From contig JAWQFJ010001140.1 in assembly GCA_034096865.1 (NCBI GenBank), positions 123,514-187,513 of the forward strand: a DNA stretch of 64,000 nucleotides, in the 5' to 3' direction. The position numbers and the translations under genes were made by a program. The notes beneath the pieces were generated by a model that saw only the letters and a program-made list of their open reading frames with translations, was not told the origin of the DNA and ran no database searches. Of the stretch, positions 12,085 to 28,238 are shown one piece after another. Positions within the stretch are counted from its first letter, which is position 1, and every line of letters begins with the position of its first letter. The stretch comes from Theodoxus fluviatilis. Taxonomy: Eukaryota > Mollusca > Gastropoda > Cycloneritida > Neritidae.

Positions 12085-12760
12085 GAAAATCAAGCCAGGA
12101 TAGCGAGGAGAAAGACAAGCTAGAGGCATACAGTCTGAAAATCAAGCCAGGATAGCGAGGAGAAAGACAAACTAGAGGCATACAGTCTGAAACTCAAGCC
12201 AGGATAGCGAGGAGAAAGACAAGCTAGAGGCATACAGTCTGAAAATCAAGCCAGGATAGCGAGGAGAAAGACAAGCTAGAGGCATACAGTCTGAAAATCA
12301 AGCCAGGATAGCGAGGAGAAAGACAAGCTAGAGGCATACAGTCTGAAAATCAAGCCAGGATAGCGAGGAGAAAGACAAACTAGAGGCATACAGTCTGAAA
12401 ATCAAGCCAGGATAGCGAGGAGAAAGACAAACTCGAGGCATACAGTCTGAAACTCAAGCCAGGATAGCGAGGAGAAAGACAAGCTAGAGGCATACAGTCT
12501 GAAACTCAAGCCAGGATAGCGAGGAGAAAGACAAACTAGAGGCATACAGTCTGAAAATCAAGCCAGGATAGCGAGGAGAAAGACAAACTCGAGGCATACA
12601 GTCTGAAAATCAAGCCAGGATAGCGAGGAGAAAGACAAGCTAGAGGCATACAGTCTGAAACTCAAGCCAGGATAGCGAGGAGAAAGACAAACTAGAGGCA
12701 TACAGTCTGAAACTCAAGCCAGGATAGCGAGGAGAAAGACAAACTAGAGGCATACAGTCT
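12085..12760. repeat. 52-bp minisatellite, 13 copies
   Basis: Thirteen head-to-tail units of exactly 52 bp (GAAAATCAAGCCAGGATAGC begins each). They differ almost only at three sites: position 5-6 (GAAAATC or GAAACTC), position 34 (CAAG or CAAA) and position 38 (CTAG or CTCG). By these sites units 3 and 8 are alike, as are 7 and 10, and 9, 12 and 13. This suggests block duplication and gene conversion. Because 52 is not a multiple of three, the open frame running through it is fortuitous. Confidence 0.98.
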
Positions 12761-15540
12761 GAAGAAATGACATGCGGGTGTGGACGAGGAAAGATTCCAA
12801 ATCGGTCCTCCGATAGAGACCCACCCACCCTCTAGCAGGAAGTGGTTTCTTGTCCAGACTGGTTTTTTCCTCATGGGCCTTTCAAACCGATATCTTTCTG
12901 ATTCAAGAGAGTGAGAAAAGCTTCTGTTATAAACTCACGAGGAGGATTTCCCCGGAAGACTGCGTTTGCCTGCACTTGCTATGCAACTGAATTTTGACGT
13001 GGCAAATACGGGAAAAGATCGGACACGGGAAATCCTTGCTTACAAGGAAGGGGATTTTCTGAGTGCATATCGTAGGTGGCGTGGCTTTTGCAGTTATGAG
13101 TCCATAAGCAGTGCTTCGGCTCTGTATGTTAAACCTCAAACCCAAATAAAGTCCGCATGCCAACGATATCGAGTGGTAAACACAAGAAACATGCTGTATG
13201 AGTAATAGCAAGCTGTTTAATGAAACTCTACACTCCGTTTCCTCTTTAAAGAAATGGGCAAAATGGTCTCGTGTATTTGAACAATTTAATTTTGATTGGA
13301 AAATGCAAGTAAATGCCAGATAAATATATCTTACAGATAATGTCATAAACAGGTAACTAGAACTGGTTTTGCTTCTCTTCGATACTCAGTCTACAGGGAG
13401 ATTCATTTTCCTTATATAAAAATCTAATATCAAGACTTTCGGTTTCCTCATGAGTAACTGAATTTCCCGACACATTCTGTTTACTGAGGAACGAATACTA
13501 ACTTATCGTAAGTTTCGAATCGTTGATTCACCACAACATAGAGTACAGGCAAGGTCATGTACTGTCGATAAACGCAAACGCAAAATCCAAGACGTAGGGG
13601 AGAATGTTCTACTTGTGATGAATGTTCCCTGCGTGCCGGCTAAAACGTGTGGAGAACATTTCTGCTTTGCTTATTTAAAAATGGAAATGATTATGAAAAA
13701 TAGCGAATAATGTTTCGAAGGAGGTGTATGATGTTCTCTGTGGAGAAGGAGAAGAACATTTTCCAGTCTTGACAAATACAACCACCAATGAAAAGTATGT
13801 GCATTGAAATTGCCCATCAAAGCAGAAAGTTCTTCGCTCTGAAAACGAAAAGGCATATCGACTGAAGTAAGGGGAGATGTCAGTAACTTCATCGTCTGAG
13901 CTGGGATAGTCGTACGATCCCATGTATATGCACCAACCAAACCTCTATTTCAAACACGTACTTTTGGCAGATGGGACAATAGCAGGAAGGATAAAACGAC
14001 TAGGGATTAGGGGCACAAATCTGGTGTGTTAAATCATATCCCTTCACAGTTACCTTAAAACGTTAGTCGTTTATATGGCAACATAAATGTTTTGTTCCGT
14101 AGACACACACAAAAATTATATTCCGGTTGAGCTGGCTGCGAAAGAGATCAAACGTGAAACATGTCGTTGTTTAAGGTGCATCAGACAAATATCTTACAGT
14201 CGGCCCAGTATTTTGCTGAGTAGAACACTATTTCTGCTAGACATTCTAAAACCCTCTGCTGGAATCTAAGGTCAGTGAGGATAATGCAACATCAGCCGCA
14301 AAACTGGGATGCTGACTTGGTAACGGCACAGTAAACTCGATGACATCTCGCCTCAAAATATTCACATATATTTAATACTGCTGTGTTGTACAGGCGGTTT
14401 GGGCCTTCCCAAACGTTTCAGTAATCTGACCGTCCGTCCTTGTAAAGTAGATAAGTTATTGAAAGCGAGGAGCATCTACGACTGAGCATCATCACAGCTG
14501 CTCTTACATGCCCGTGATATATAAAATGATTTTGTACAGTCAACGTCATCGGTATGCCCATGGGTTTCGAAGTGATTCCATCACTGGGAGAGAATTTTGC
14601 TTGTGATCATTCTTACGACATACATGTAGGTAGGAGTCTATATATCTCTGCTGCGAATCTCTTATGTCCCTCCTTGACTACTGCATATTTAGCTGTTTTA
14701 CTGGCTGTATTGTGCTCGCTAAATGAAGAATGGTCCTTTGAAGGGCTGTCCGCGATTACAGTCATATTGATTCGAAAATCCTTTTCACGCACTCGTGGTA
14801 TGACTTATCAGCGACATTATTTTGCATCGATATCTACGGTCGAAATTTCTAGAGGTCTACGCTTTAAGAATTGATCTTACATAATGAAAATGACAAATAC
14901 TGTACATGTATGTTACGTTATCAAATGAAAAGGAAAGAAAAGGATGTAATGAAACTTACATTACGCCACATTCCGTCTGCCTTGCTCGAGGATTCACAGA
15001 GAAGGACTGTCTAATGGCTACTTCTCTCATGGAGGCCTACCAACGGGTCCATCTTCCTGGTTTTTACAATCAAATCCACGGAGTTTTTTCCTCTTTCGAG
15101 CGCACTTCTACGATTATCCTCTACTTGCACAATTCACACGAGCAACGTTCACACTCTCATACCTTCATATGGCATTTCTATCAAGCAGTGTAATGCAAAG
15201 CGGCGTTAACACAACTTGCTGGAATGTAGTTGCTTCTCCAGGAAGTATCGGCCCCATTTATCGACAAAAATGTCTTATTCCCTGCGATCCAAACAACGCG
15301 ATTTTACTGCTATGTCGGGGAGAAAAAAGCGCTGATATTGTTTTTCAGATTTTTTAATATATGAAAGATTTCTTTGTTGTTACTCGTAAACATAGCTTTG
15401 TTCCAGCAAAACAAACCTGCAGTTTTAACATTTCCATTTGCGCTCCAGACCGTGTTGCGAAGCATGGACGCATCTGTGCCTGAACTCGATATCCTAACGG
15501 CACAAAAATGCAGGTAAATCATGTACGTTTGTTGTCGTTA
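12761..15540. other. unannotated DNA, no gene seen
   Basis: About 2.8 kb without recognisable genes or obvious repeats. Frames are at most about 139 codons (12927-13346 minus). None carries a motif I know. Confidence 0.5.
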
Positions 15541-15762
15541 TTGCTGCTGTTGGTGGTGATGTTGCTGTTGGCACTGCTACTGCTGCTACTGTCGCCGCTG
15601 TAGCCTTACTGCTGCTGCTGCTGCTGCTAATGATGATGATAATAACGACGACGAATTTGGTAATGAAAATGATGATAATGACGATGATGACGGCGGTGAT
15701 TGCGACCCTGTTGCTGCTGCCGCTGCTGTCATTGCTGCCGCCGCCGCTACTGCTGCTGCGTA
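15541..15762. repeat. degenerate trinucleotide tract (GCT/GTT/GAT)
   Basis: About 220 bp of imperfect triplets: GCTGTTGGTGGTGATGTT, then (CTG)n, then GATGATGATAATAACGACGACG, then GCTGCTGCCGCTGCTG. The units move between CTG, GTT, GAT and GCC types, so this is an old, decaying triplet array. Confidence 0.85.
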
Positions 15763-17641
15763 ACATTGATTATAGAATGCTTCAGTAATCGGCAGGCAAT
15801 GTTTTCGTGTCGGGACATTAATGATTCTGTGGCACTCGTCATGAAAAAGGGACGGCTAACGGGTTGAATGCGATTTTCGCCCTTCGAAAGGAAGAAACAC
15901 ATGTCATTGGCTGCTCCAAGTATTCAACAGCTGTGGAGAGTCACGGTACGAGCTGGAACTAACTCTGACAACGAGGAGTGAAACATCCGTTTGCCATGAA
16001 AAGGTAAGCTATGATTGTGAATGTTTCATAGGGCTATCTTACACCTGAATACGAACACTTTCAATGCTCGACATATGTACTGCTTAATGGTCAGAGTGCC
16101 CATGTATCATCCTAGTTATCCGTATCAATCATCCAGATTTCTTTCACGGTAATCACGGGATGTACGTAATGAATCATCCCTGACGAGCGCTGAGAGATAT
16201 TCCTATGCATTCATATCATAAGTACAGTTAGCCACCAGATGGCCTTGTTAAGGACACTTTTGGGCTCTTTTCCTTACAGTAACCAGACGATGAACCCCAG
16301 ACTGTTCTGATACGAACAACTGCAGGGAAACCGTTTTGTACGAGCGTGTTATCTTGATTTTTCACCGCAACCCATTCTGCAACTTCTCTCGTAGCCGCCG
16401 TTGCGAAGTCACGATAGCTCGCACTATCTCCGTTTATGAACCAATAAAGTTGTCCGTATCTGTCTCAGTCTTTGAGCCCAGCCAAAGTTTTCCTCTTGTC
16501 CATTTTCCGCCAGCCCAGTGACACACCAGAAGCTGTTGCCGTGAGCCAGGCCACAGGTAAGCCAGAGAGATCACACGAGAACAGTACATCGTCTGGCAGG
16601 CAAGGCGTTCCGTAAGCGGCGTTTAATGGGAACCCTCGTCGCCGCCAGGTCTGCACTAAACGTTCCTCTATCTACTCGAGATTCCCAGTCTATCAACACG
16701 TATAGGGTCGTCGTCTGATTGGATAATAATGGTCTCTGCTTGAGTGACGGTCGCCTCAGATTTTGGCAGTCGTGGTTATTTGCTCGGTATTACCTCCTCT
16801 GAGGCGGTGCTTTGCTCTTCACAAGTTGCGGAGAGCAGATCGGAAGGTGCATTACAGCGACACATTAGTTTGTGGGAAACTTCAAAGTAGAGTTAGGATT
16901 GACAAATTTCTCCCGAGTTCACGCGCTCCCATGAGCCAGTAACTTATCCTTAAGGGATCTCACGTCAGTCACACACGCAGACGTGCAGTTCGTGCGAGAG
17001 GTACACTGCCGCATGTGGGCAGCAGACGAACAACAGCGCTCCATGGCTCAGGTGGTAAAACGCTCGCCGGAGATTTAACCCTCTGTCCCATGCGAGAAGG
17101 GATGCACGTTGCGTCTATTTTCGGAGCAAGAGTTTTGATATTTCAATTCATGTCAAGGAACTGGCAGGCGCCGTAAGGCGCGGAAAATCAAAGAGGTTCC
17201 GCACTACTCCATCCCAATTCTTGAGCATTTGTCTACTGTATTCATCTCCGAATTCCCCTCGCATCCTTTGACAGCGTGGTATATTAGGCAAAATATTTCC
17301 CTTGGGGATCAGAAATCGACTCTTTTGCACAAGTTATATGAAAGCTTTGTTTTTGTGTGGGTCAATGTGGTCTTTATTTTCTCTGAGACAGCAATTGCAC
17401 GCACTGTTCGTCACTGTGATTTACTGAATGCTTCTGGTATTGTCTTATTTTGACCCCTGGCGACCGATAAGATAAAAAGGCCCATGTATCTATCACACAA
17501 AGTATCAAGACTGATTATGTCGGATCCATATTTATCGTTAGCATTTATCATCTATCGTGTCTTGCAAAAAGATATGTTCAAAGAAAGTGTCATTCCTCAG
17601 CAATTCTCTTGGAACTACGAGAAAGAACACTTGAGGTAATG
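15763..17641. other. unannotated DNA with one tRNA-like A-box
   Basis: No gene seen in 1.9 kb. At 17044-17065 the sequence GGCTCAGGTGGTAAAACGCTCG resembles the A-box half of a tRNA or tRNA-derived SINE. No matching B-box follows at the right distance, so I do not call a tRNA or SINE. Confidence 0.45.
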
Positions 17642-17652
17642 TTACACTGAAG
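17642..17652. repeat. 11-bp target-site duplication, left copy
   Basis: TTACACTGAAG here is identical to 17962-17972, immediately outside the inverted-repeat element 17653-17961. Confidence 0.7.
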
Positions 17653-17961
17653 TGTCAAAAACAAGGGACTGCCACGGCACTAAAGTAAAAGTCTAAAACA
17701 CGGTGAGGTTTTGATGGCCGCGTATCATACAAAGCAAATACAAAACGCCGGCCCTCGTTTTATTCTGTGAGTTGTTTTTATTTATACTGAGCCCTCTGAC
17801 AGACTCGCCTCCATTCCACTTTTGTCCGCCCTCCTGTAAGTTTTATTTGTGCGCCTGATGAAGGCTTTTTAGCAGAAACGTTGCGCTGTTTTACCTTCCA
17901 TTTTTTTTTGGTATTTGCTTTGTATTATACGCGGGCATCAGAACCTCACCGTGTTTTAGAC
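17653..17961. mobile_element. inverted-repeat element, possibly Penelope-like or non-autonomous
   Basis: The arms 17691-17744 and 17908-17961 are reverse complements of about 54 bp with three or four mismatches. The right arm abuts a direct repeat TTACACTGAAG, and the left arm is preceded by 38 extra bases before the other copy of that repeat. An 11-bp duplication and a one-sided extension are unusual for cut-and-paste elements but known for Penelope-like retroelements. The interior contains CTGATGA (17855-17861), a short GCTTTTTAGC hairpin and GAAAC (17875-17879). This is the order of a hammerhead ribozyme core, also known in Penelope-like elements. I do not find a paired stem I, so activity is not supported. 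No protein is encoded. Confidence 0.6.
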
Positions 17962-17972
17962 TTACACTGAAG
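17962..17972. repeat. 11-bp target-site duplication, right copy
   Basis: A perfect copy of TTACACTGAAG, directly after the right inverted arm. Confidence 0.7.
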
Positions 17973-19440
17973 ATAGTTCTACAAACAACAGACGATCATG
18001 GCACTTGAGTCCAAGGCAATTCTGATGAACAACCTCTGGAGTTCGAAAAGAAAAGGAATGTGTCAACTATGTAGCTGCCCGATGAATGTATCAACCGCTA
18101 CACGATTTGCAGTGTTGATCCGTGTAAGAAACGACAAATCATCCTTGTTAATGTACTACAATTATTCAATGGGCAGACGGCCTGTGAGAAAAGTTCAGCT
18201 CATTTCAGTTCAACCTCTGTAGTACTCCGCCTGTGAGCAGTAGTCTTTGCATGCACCGCAAACTCAAAAGCTTGCAGGTTCCTTCAAGTCTGCCGTTCAT
18301 TATTGTACTTCAAAAGGTTCCATGCTTCGTCACACAATCCAGAGCCCGTGCAGACAAGGGTAACTAGGAAACAAAGGCAAACAACTACCGTAACCATCGT
18401 GCACAACAGGTATTCCACTGCTGAACGCCACACGTTCCATACCCACAGGTACTGCTGCAAAGCAATGCAACACTGCATGCGTATTATTGACGCCTGGAGG
18501 GGTACATCAAAGCACGGCGCCTTTGCAGGTCTTCCTACGGAACGAGAAGCAAATCAGCCTTTGCATTTCGGGGTTGGTTTACACTCCAAGGTTGGATCAA
18601 CGTCCGCCCCAACCTTTATCTACCTTACAGAAAAAAGCAGGCTTAAATGGTGATCAATTCTGTCGAGGTGGATCGGGTCTGAACATGACAAAAGGAGCCA
18701 CGCCCGAACTGTACAATGCAAGCTTTCTTCACATCAGTGTCGGCGTCGCAGCGGCAGTAGCTTTGCGAAAGTGGGTTGATTTACACTGGAGCTGTCGGCC
18801 CTTGGTGGGCAGTTTTATGCCACACCTGCCGGACCCCTTCCTCCTCGGGACCTCCGCGGGTTGAGGCAGAGGACGCGGTGATTGCGGCGGTAATTCAGGC
18901 TCAAGGGCATGATGTCACCACTGACCAATCAGAAACAAGCGCCAATGTCAAGGGGAAGTAGTATACAAGGTGGCGTGGGAACTGATCGATGATTGGTTTG
19001 ACCTTGAACTGAGTGAACAACTCACAAACTACTACGCCAAAGATACATGTGACGATGCGCCATGCACGTATAACAGGGAGTGATATTTTGGAGGTGTCTC
19101 ACCTAGAGGCTGGCGGGTTTCACGACTGGCAGTGTGTCGGGCGGACCTGCTGTGGGGCGTGAGAGCGAGGTTTTGGTGTTGAGATTTTGCGATCTGCACG
19201 GATTTTTTAAGGGCCGGCGATCCGCACGATGTATATTTTATTGCATGCGAGGTGAGTAGGGGCTCGCTACGTTGGATTCCCCTGGCTGCAGAGCGGTGTT
19301 CGCTCTCAGGTGAAAAATGGTGAGCGGAGATTAAGAAGAACTGTTTTAATGAGGTGTTGATATATTTTGGAGTGTATAGGCAGAGAGCAGAGACTGGCAG
19401 AAAGAGGCAGAAAGAGGCAGACGAGCAGAAGGACCGAGAG
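17973..19440. other. unannotated DNA, no gene seen
   Basis: About 1.5 kb, GC-richer between 18480 and 18960, with several overlapping frames of about 60-125 codons and no recognisable product. A CCAAT box in the form GACCAATCAG lies near 18920, but no gene start can be tied to it. Confidence 0.45.
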
Positions 19441-19480
19441 ACGGAGGGAGACAGAGAGAGTGAGAGAGAGAGAGAGAGAG
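19441..19480. repeat. short (GA)n tract
   Basis: An AGACAGAGAGAGTGAGAGAG tract of about 40 bp within a wider purine-rich stretch (19390-19480). Confidence 0.9.
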
Positions 19481-19874
19481 TGTGAAGAAGGTTGGTCACC
19501 TAGAATTTTTATTGTGTCGAGGGCTGACCTATGTGTTTTATGGTTTTATGTAAAAAGGCTGACCGAAGTTTATACTTGTGCTTTTCATTTACCCGTTGGG
19601 ATTTGATGATGTGAAGAGTGGATGTAATTTTATAAGATTGGGTTATTTACGATGTCGTATTTGAGCCATACACAAATGTAACTTTTTTTCTTTTCTACCT
19701 CTGTTACGAACATCTTTATGTTGAATATAAAGACTTGTAAGTAAACCAGGACCTGTTTTATTTCGGCTTTTGTGGATCCCCATAACAATAGGTGCAAAAG
19801 TGGGGGCTTGTCCTGGATCCTTCATCGAAGGGTGTTGCTGACCAGTCTCGGTTCAAGTTCATGTCACAGTTACC

Positions 19875-20888
19875 ATGCCAGCCATAGTTCTTAAGGAACC
19901 TCTGCCGTGGAAAGTGCCGGGAGAAACCCGAGCCCCTCTGACATTCCTTGTAGCGGTGTGACATGATGTGCTGCCACTCGAGGCCACCCAAGTGACATGA
20001 CTTTGCGGCTGGAGAACTGGGTGCAGAATTTCAATGTAGATTTGACGGTGTCTTCCCTTCACTCTCTTCCTCTCTGAGGGCTCTGAGCGTTTGAGTGGTC
20101 AAACATTTCACTTTCCAGTGCAAGCTCTGAAAATGATTAGGCTTTCTCGGTTTGTAACCATTTTTGATTTTGCGATTAACTTCTGGCTGAAAGCCGACCC
20201 TGATTTTGATGAGTTCAAGGTGACGACTCATTTAGAAATCAGCCACCTCTATCACCACTTCCATGAAATTGTATGAAATGCGATGCCCCAGCTGTGCTCA
20301 ATGACCGTCCTCTTCATCTACGCCGTGTTCTCCTTTACTCGTGCAAGTTACTTTAACAGGTGGGTTCTGACAATCCTGATAGGCCTGTGCCTCAACATCT
20401 TCGTACCAGTAATTATCCAGTCTGGCTACCGTGTCTTCAATCTGTTGACCCTGCTCCTGTACCTCATGTTCGTCTCGATGAACAAGCTTCTCCTTGACGA
20501 GATGCACTCGCTACGTCAACAAGCTGCATTAACCCCACGTTATTACAGCTCCTTCATAAAGGACTGCTATCTCGTCTGGCAGAATGCAGTCTTACTGAAC
20601 TATTGGCAAAATAAATCGTTGTTCAGCGTTGCCCCTTTCCTCATCCTGCTGGCATGGAAGCTATACTTTCAACGATGATGTGTTCTTCACAGACGAAAGC
20701 TTGACTGTAATGGCTGGACGCTTATTTTGCTCAACAGCGGAATATCGTTCCTGGAAATGGTAGGTGGTGGAGCCACACCGATTTTCCCCGAGTGTACAGC
20801 GAAATACTTTTACACCATACTGCTTCTGTCACTTAGGCTAGTGTCGCCCTTTTGCATGATGTATCATCAGTATTCAGCAGGTCTTTAA
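19875..20888 (+). pseudogene. possible decayed multi-pass membrane protein gene
   Basis: One plus-strand frame reads from ATG 19875 to TAA 20886-20888 with few interruptions. From 20046 onward only two stops occur in about 280 codons, at 20274-20276 and 20676-20678. Both are TGA, as expected from CpG decay of CGA codons. The encoded protein would have several hydrophobic stretches, for example SMTVLFIYAVFSF, WVLTILIGLCLNIFVPVII, FNLLTLLLYLMFVSM and TILLLSLRLVSPF. A His-rich HLYHHFHE segment precedes them. Third-position GC is high (about 70-75% in 20283-20510), unlike the surrounding DNA. A CACTTTCCAG at about 20108-20117 could be a splice acceptor. Two or more further stops lie between 19959 and 20045. 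I do not recognise the family. The alternative is chance openness, since the antisense strand is also partly open. Confidence 0.35.
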
Positions 20889-23942
<3,054 letters not shown>

Positions 23943-25769
23943 TTCTTGTGTCCAAAACATCCAAAAACTTTTCATGCAATGTTGGCGAACACCCATGGCA
24001 AACTGCAGTTAGCAGGCATCCCTAGAACTCCAGAAGGGTGTAGAATCTGTCTTACGAACGTGACTGACGTTCACATCGTCATCTTCATGAAAGTGAGTGA
24101 TATTTAATTGCAGGGTCAATGATTCACGCCTTACCCTGCCCATCTACACGCCGTGCTGTCCCAGTCTCACCCGAATCTCATCACTTTTCCTTTAAACAAT
24201 ACTTTTTCTCTATGGTCCGCTGTTGGGCGCTCTGTCCCGTTCCCTTCGCATTGTCTCATTGACGTACGTTCTAGCGGCAGACCCTCAGAAGAGTCTCCCT
24301 TTGTGCCATCTCTAATACGACACTGACAACCCCAACGCCAAGGATTCCGTTAGTATAGTGTGGAATTTGCTCCTTAACTATAGAATCCCAGATGCAGTTC
24401 CTCCAGTAACAATGGTGTATGTCTCTCTACCTTTATTAATAAGACGTGGAAACGTCCCATCGTATTAAGCGTCATAAAAGACAGACGTAGCGAGTGAGAG
24501 TATCCATCTTTGGCGAGGCCGCGTAGGCATTAGTCAGCATGAGTTGAGGAGAAGGAGTTTCGGAGAAGTCATGTGGAAAGGTTAACAGACTGAATAGTAA
24601 GTCTCCAGAAAAAACATAGATTCGGATCCATCCCTGTCCTGAAATCCCCCCCCCCCCCAATCTTGTATCCCCTGCAAAGCATCCGGCTATCTTCTCCACC
24701 TTCTCGTGATCTGGTCGCTTCATTATGGGCAGTTTCATTATGGGCCGTCTGGAGCATTTATAACGATTTATAACGGGAGTCCTGTACGAGACATCTGGTG
24801 CACTCCCTCTGTAATCCCCGGCATGGCAGATGTCAGCAAGAAGCCGTGTCCTGCGCTGACAGATTATGTGGCTCACTCTCCTCTTACAACGGTGCTTAGT
24901 CATCACATGAGTCGGTGTGTTCTTGCATAAATCGTTCTGCTAACAGACAGTGGCTTTCCAAACGCGATGAAAGGGCTCGTGTTGAGGCCTACAGCAGTTG
25001 TGTTTCTACAGCTTCTACTTTATAGCTGTTGACACTGTTTCTTAGTAAGTTCATATTCCCCAACTACACAAGAAAATGGGTTTGTGGGATCTGGATAAAC
25101 CATGATCGATTCCAATGATTCCCCAAGGACTGGATTTAGCACCGTGCTTTACTGCCTATGCGTCATGACTAGCTGTCCAATGTGTTGTTGCACGTGGGTT
25201 GGATTCGATCTTCCGGGGTGGTTTGAACACACGGTTGGATCTGAACGATCTGACCTTGTCTCGGTGCCCCCCGGCAGCCTCCTTGGCAAAGCTACTGGAG
25301 CAGGCCCCGAAAGCACAGCATCCGGGCATCCGACTGTTGAGGAAGTATCCAGTGTCTCTGGCCAAACGTTATGCTTGGAGAGCACGTGTGATGCTTTTCA
25401 TTTCTCTTCAAGATGCGGATTTCATCATGAGACCTCAGCAGACTTTTTTTCAATTCAAAGATAAGTGGATGAACTGTTTCGATCACCGAAAAGACCGAGT
25501 CATAATTTGCATTCGTTCAAAAGGAGACCGAATCTAAAAGTTTTAGCACAAACCGTATTGCTTGCTCAGGAGAACAACTACTAATAGTATTTTTTATTAA
25601 TCCCTGACATTAGGTACAGGTGGTGAATATCAACAGCCAAAGAAATAACACGGAAGAACGGCTTTTGTAGGTAGGCAACACCCCACTGCGTGTGATCTTT
25701 TGTGGAAAATCATGATATCACATACCCGAGCTGGGGCATGGATAAAAGTGCTCGCACGTACACGTGCAA
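23943..25769. other. unannotated DNA with one weak coding candidate
   Basis: About 1.8 kb. The plus-strand segment 25199-25390 has GC-rich third positions and a protein-like composition (LSRCPPAASLAKLLEQAP). It lacks convincing splice sites and matches nothing I know, so it is not called as a gene. A run of about 10 C lies at 24648-24658. Confidence 0.4.
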
Positions 25770-25776
25770 GCACACA

Positions 25777-25809
<33 letters not shown>

Positions 25810-25952
25810 CACACACACACACATACCACACACACACACAGACACACACACACACAATCACACACACACCACAGACACACACAGACACACACACACACAC
25901 ACACACAAACCACACACAGTCACAGACACACACACACACACATACACACACA

Positions 25953-25996
<44 letters not shown>

Positions 25997-25999
25997 ACA

Positions 26000-26045
<46 letters not shown>
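25770..26045. repeat. (CA)n tract, interrupted
   Basis: About 275 bp of CA units broken by CAGA, CATA, CCACA and CAATCA interruptions. The last 60 bp are nearly perfect. His-Thr and Cys-Val frames here are artefacts. Confidence 0.97.
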
Positions 26046-26049
<4 letters not shown>

Positions 26050-26284
26050 GAAGTTGTTGGGTGCTCTGTTAAATTGGTCACATCTTAAACTTGTGACTGC
26101 CCACTCTCCAGATTCCCATGCTCTTCACTTTCTAAATAGGAAATCGTGTGACGCAGAGAAAAGAGCCACACCGGAAATCAAGATGTGCGTGTTGATCCAA
26201 CAAAAATGCGTAAATGTGTTTTACCGGGAGGAATTATTAATGAGAGAAATCTAGATGTCTCTAGGCATCTCATGCATGCACACG
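26046..26284. other. unannotated DNA
   Basis: Short spacer between two CA tracts; nothing seen. Confidence 0.5.
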
Positions 26285-26391
26285 TACATCAAAACACACA
26301 ACACACACACACATACACACACATTCACAAAGAAACACACACACATACGCACGCACACACACACGCATGCACACATTCGCACATTCGCAAT
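26285..26391. repeat. imperfect CA tract
   Basis: CA units interspersed with CATA, CATTC, CGCA and GCATGC variants over about 105 bp. Confidence 0.9.
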
Positions 26392-26972
26392 GGCACATAT
26401 ACCACCCGAAGTTGGAATGTCTTCTTCTCAGTCTCTACCCACACCCTTGGAAAAGCCGTCCTTCCTGTTTCACATGTCCTTCACATCCAGCGGGTAGAGC
26501 TGCACAGGAAGTTGTAGTGGGCGATGTGGTCCTATATGCACGGACGAGTTTCGCCGGAAGGAAATCATAATTGGAGATGTTTGGGTGACGGAGGGTAATG
26601 CTGGTGTCATTTGGATGGAATGTCGTCAAATGCCCATTGCGCAGGTCTAAAATTAAAAAACGAGCAAAAGTAGCCAGGGGGATTCCTACAGTCTTTGTGA
26701 CGTCACTGTCGGAGGGCAAATGACTTGTCCCTAATGACTGTTGCTTTGGCTCAAGCAAGCCAAGGAATGTCTGTGTGCTTAGCATGGCGAAACCCTTTTG
26801 GCAAGTAAGTGGAAAAAGAGTAAACAAATCTTCAAACAAGTGTGTAATTCAGGAAAGATAAAGTACGTATATACATTCAAATAGTTTATGTAACTCGGTG
26901 TATCATGTTATTCTCCGTTGGCAATGTCCGACTGCAATATGATAATCGAAGGGGAAAATTGTCATTATATTT
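26392..26972. other. unannotated DNA
   Basis: A 134-codon minus-strand frame (26435-26839) is open but has no recognisable domain and no clear splice sites. I leave it uncalled. Confidence 0.4.
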
Positions 26973-27657
<685 letters not shown>

Positions 27658-27733
27658 GCTGTTCATATCTCTCCGCCACGTGGTAATAGAAATGTATGTG
27701 GGAAAAAGAGCGTTGAATCTATGAACTCTTACG

Positions 27734-28027
27734 ACATACATACATACATACATACATACATACATACATACATACATACATACATACATACATACATACA
27801 TACATACATACATACATACATACATACATACATACATACATACATACATACATACATACATACATACATACATACATACATACATACATACATACATACA
27901 TACATACATACATACATACATACATACATACATACATACATACATACATACATACATACATACATACATACATACATACATACATACATACATACATACA
28001 TACATACATACATACATACATACATAC
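27734..28027. repeat. (ACAT)n microsatellite, about 73 units
   Basis: About 294 bp of perfect ACAT repeats. It is among the longest perfect arrays in the window and translates to Tyr-Ile-His-Thr or Met-Tyr-Val-Cys in all frames. The true length may be longer, because such arrays tend to collapse in assembly. Confidence 0.98.
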
Positions 28028-28044
28028 AGAGAGAGAGGGAGAGA

Positions 28045-28112
<68 letters not shown>

Positions 28113-28197
28113 CAGAGAGAGACAGAGAGAGAGAGGGGGAGAGCGGAGAGCGAGCGAGTGAGAGAGAGAAAGAGAAAGAGAGAGAAAGACAGAGAGC

Positions 28198-28238
<41 letters not shown>

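Noticed and set aside
12085..12760. Coding repeat protein in the 52-bp array
   Set aside because: The 52-bp period shifts frame at each copy. The open frame arises because the unit happens to lack stops on the minus strand.
17044..17065. tRNA A-box-like sequence
   Set aside because: No B-box or T-arm at the correct distance and no clover-leaf pairing, so neither a tRNA gene nor a defensible SINE.
17855..17879. Functional hammerhead ribozyme
   Set aside because: CTGATGA, a short hairpin and GAAAC are in the right order, but the strands that should form stem I and the cleavage triplet context do not pair convincingly. Kept only as a motif within the element.
20031..20507. Minus-strand acidic frames opposite the membrane-protein candidate
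   Set aside because: They look like the mirror of the hydrophobic plus-strand frame (acidic and Gln-rich codons opposite Leu/Val/Ile codons). The plus strand has the longer continuity and higher third-position GC.
26435..26839. 134-codon minus-strand frame, considered as a receptor ectodomain exon
   Set aside because: No disulfide or ligand-binding pattern survives inspection on either strand, and exon borders are unconvincing.
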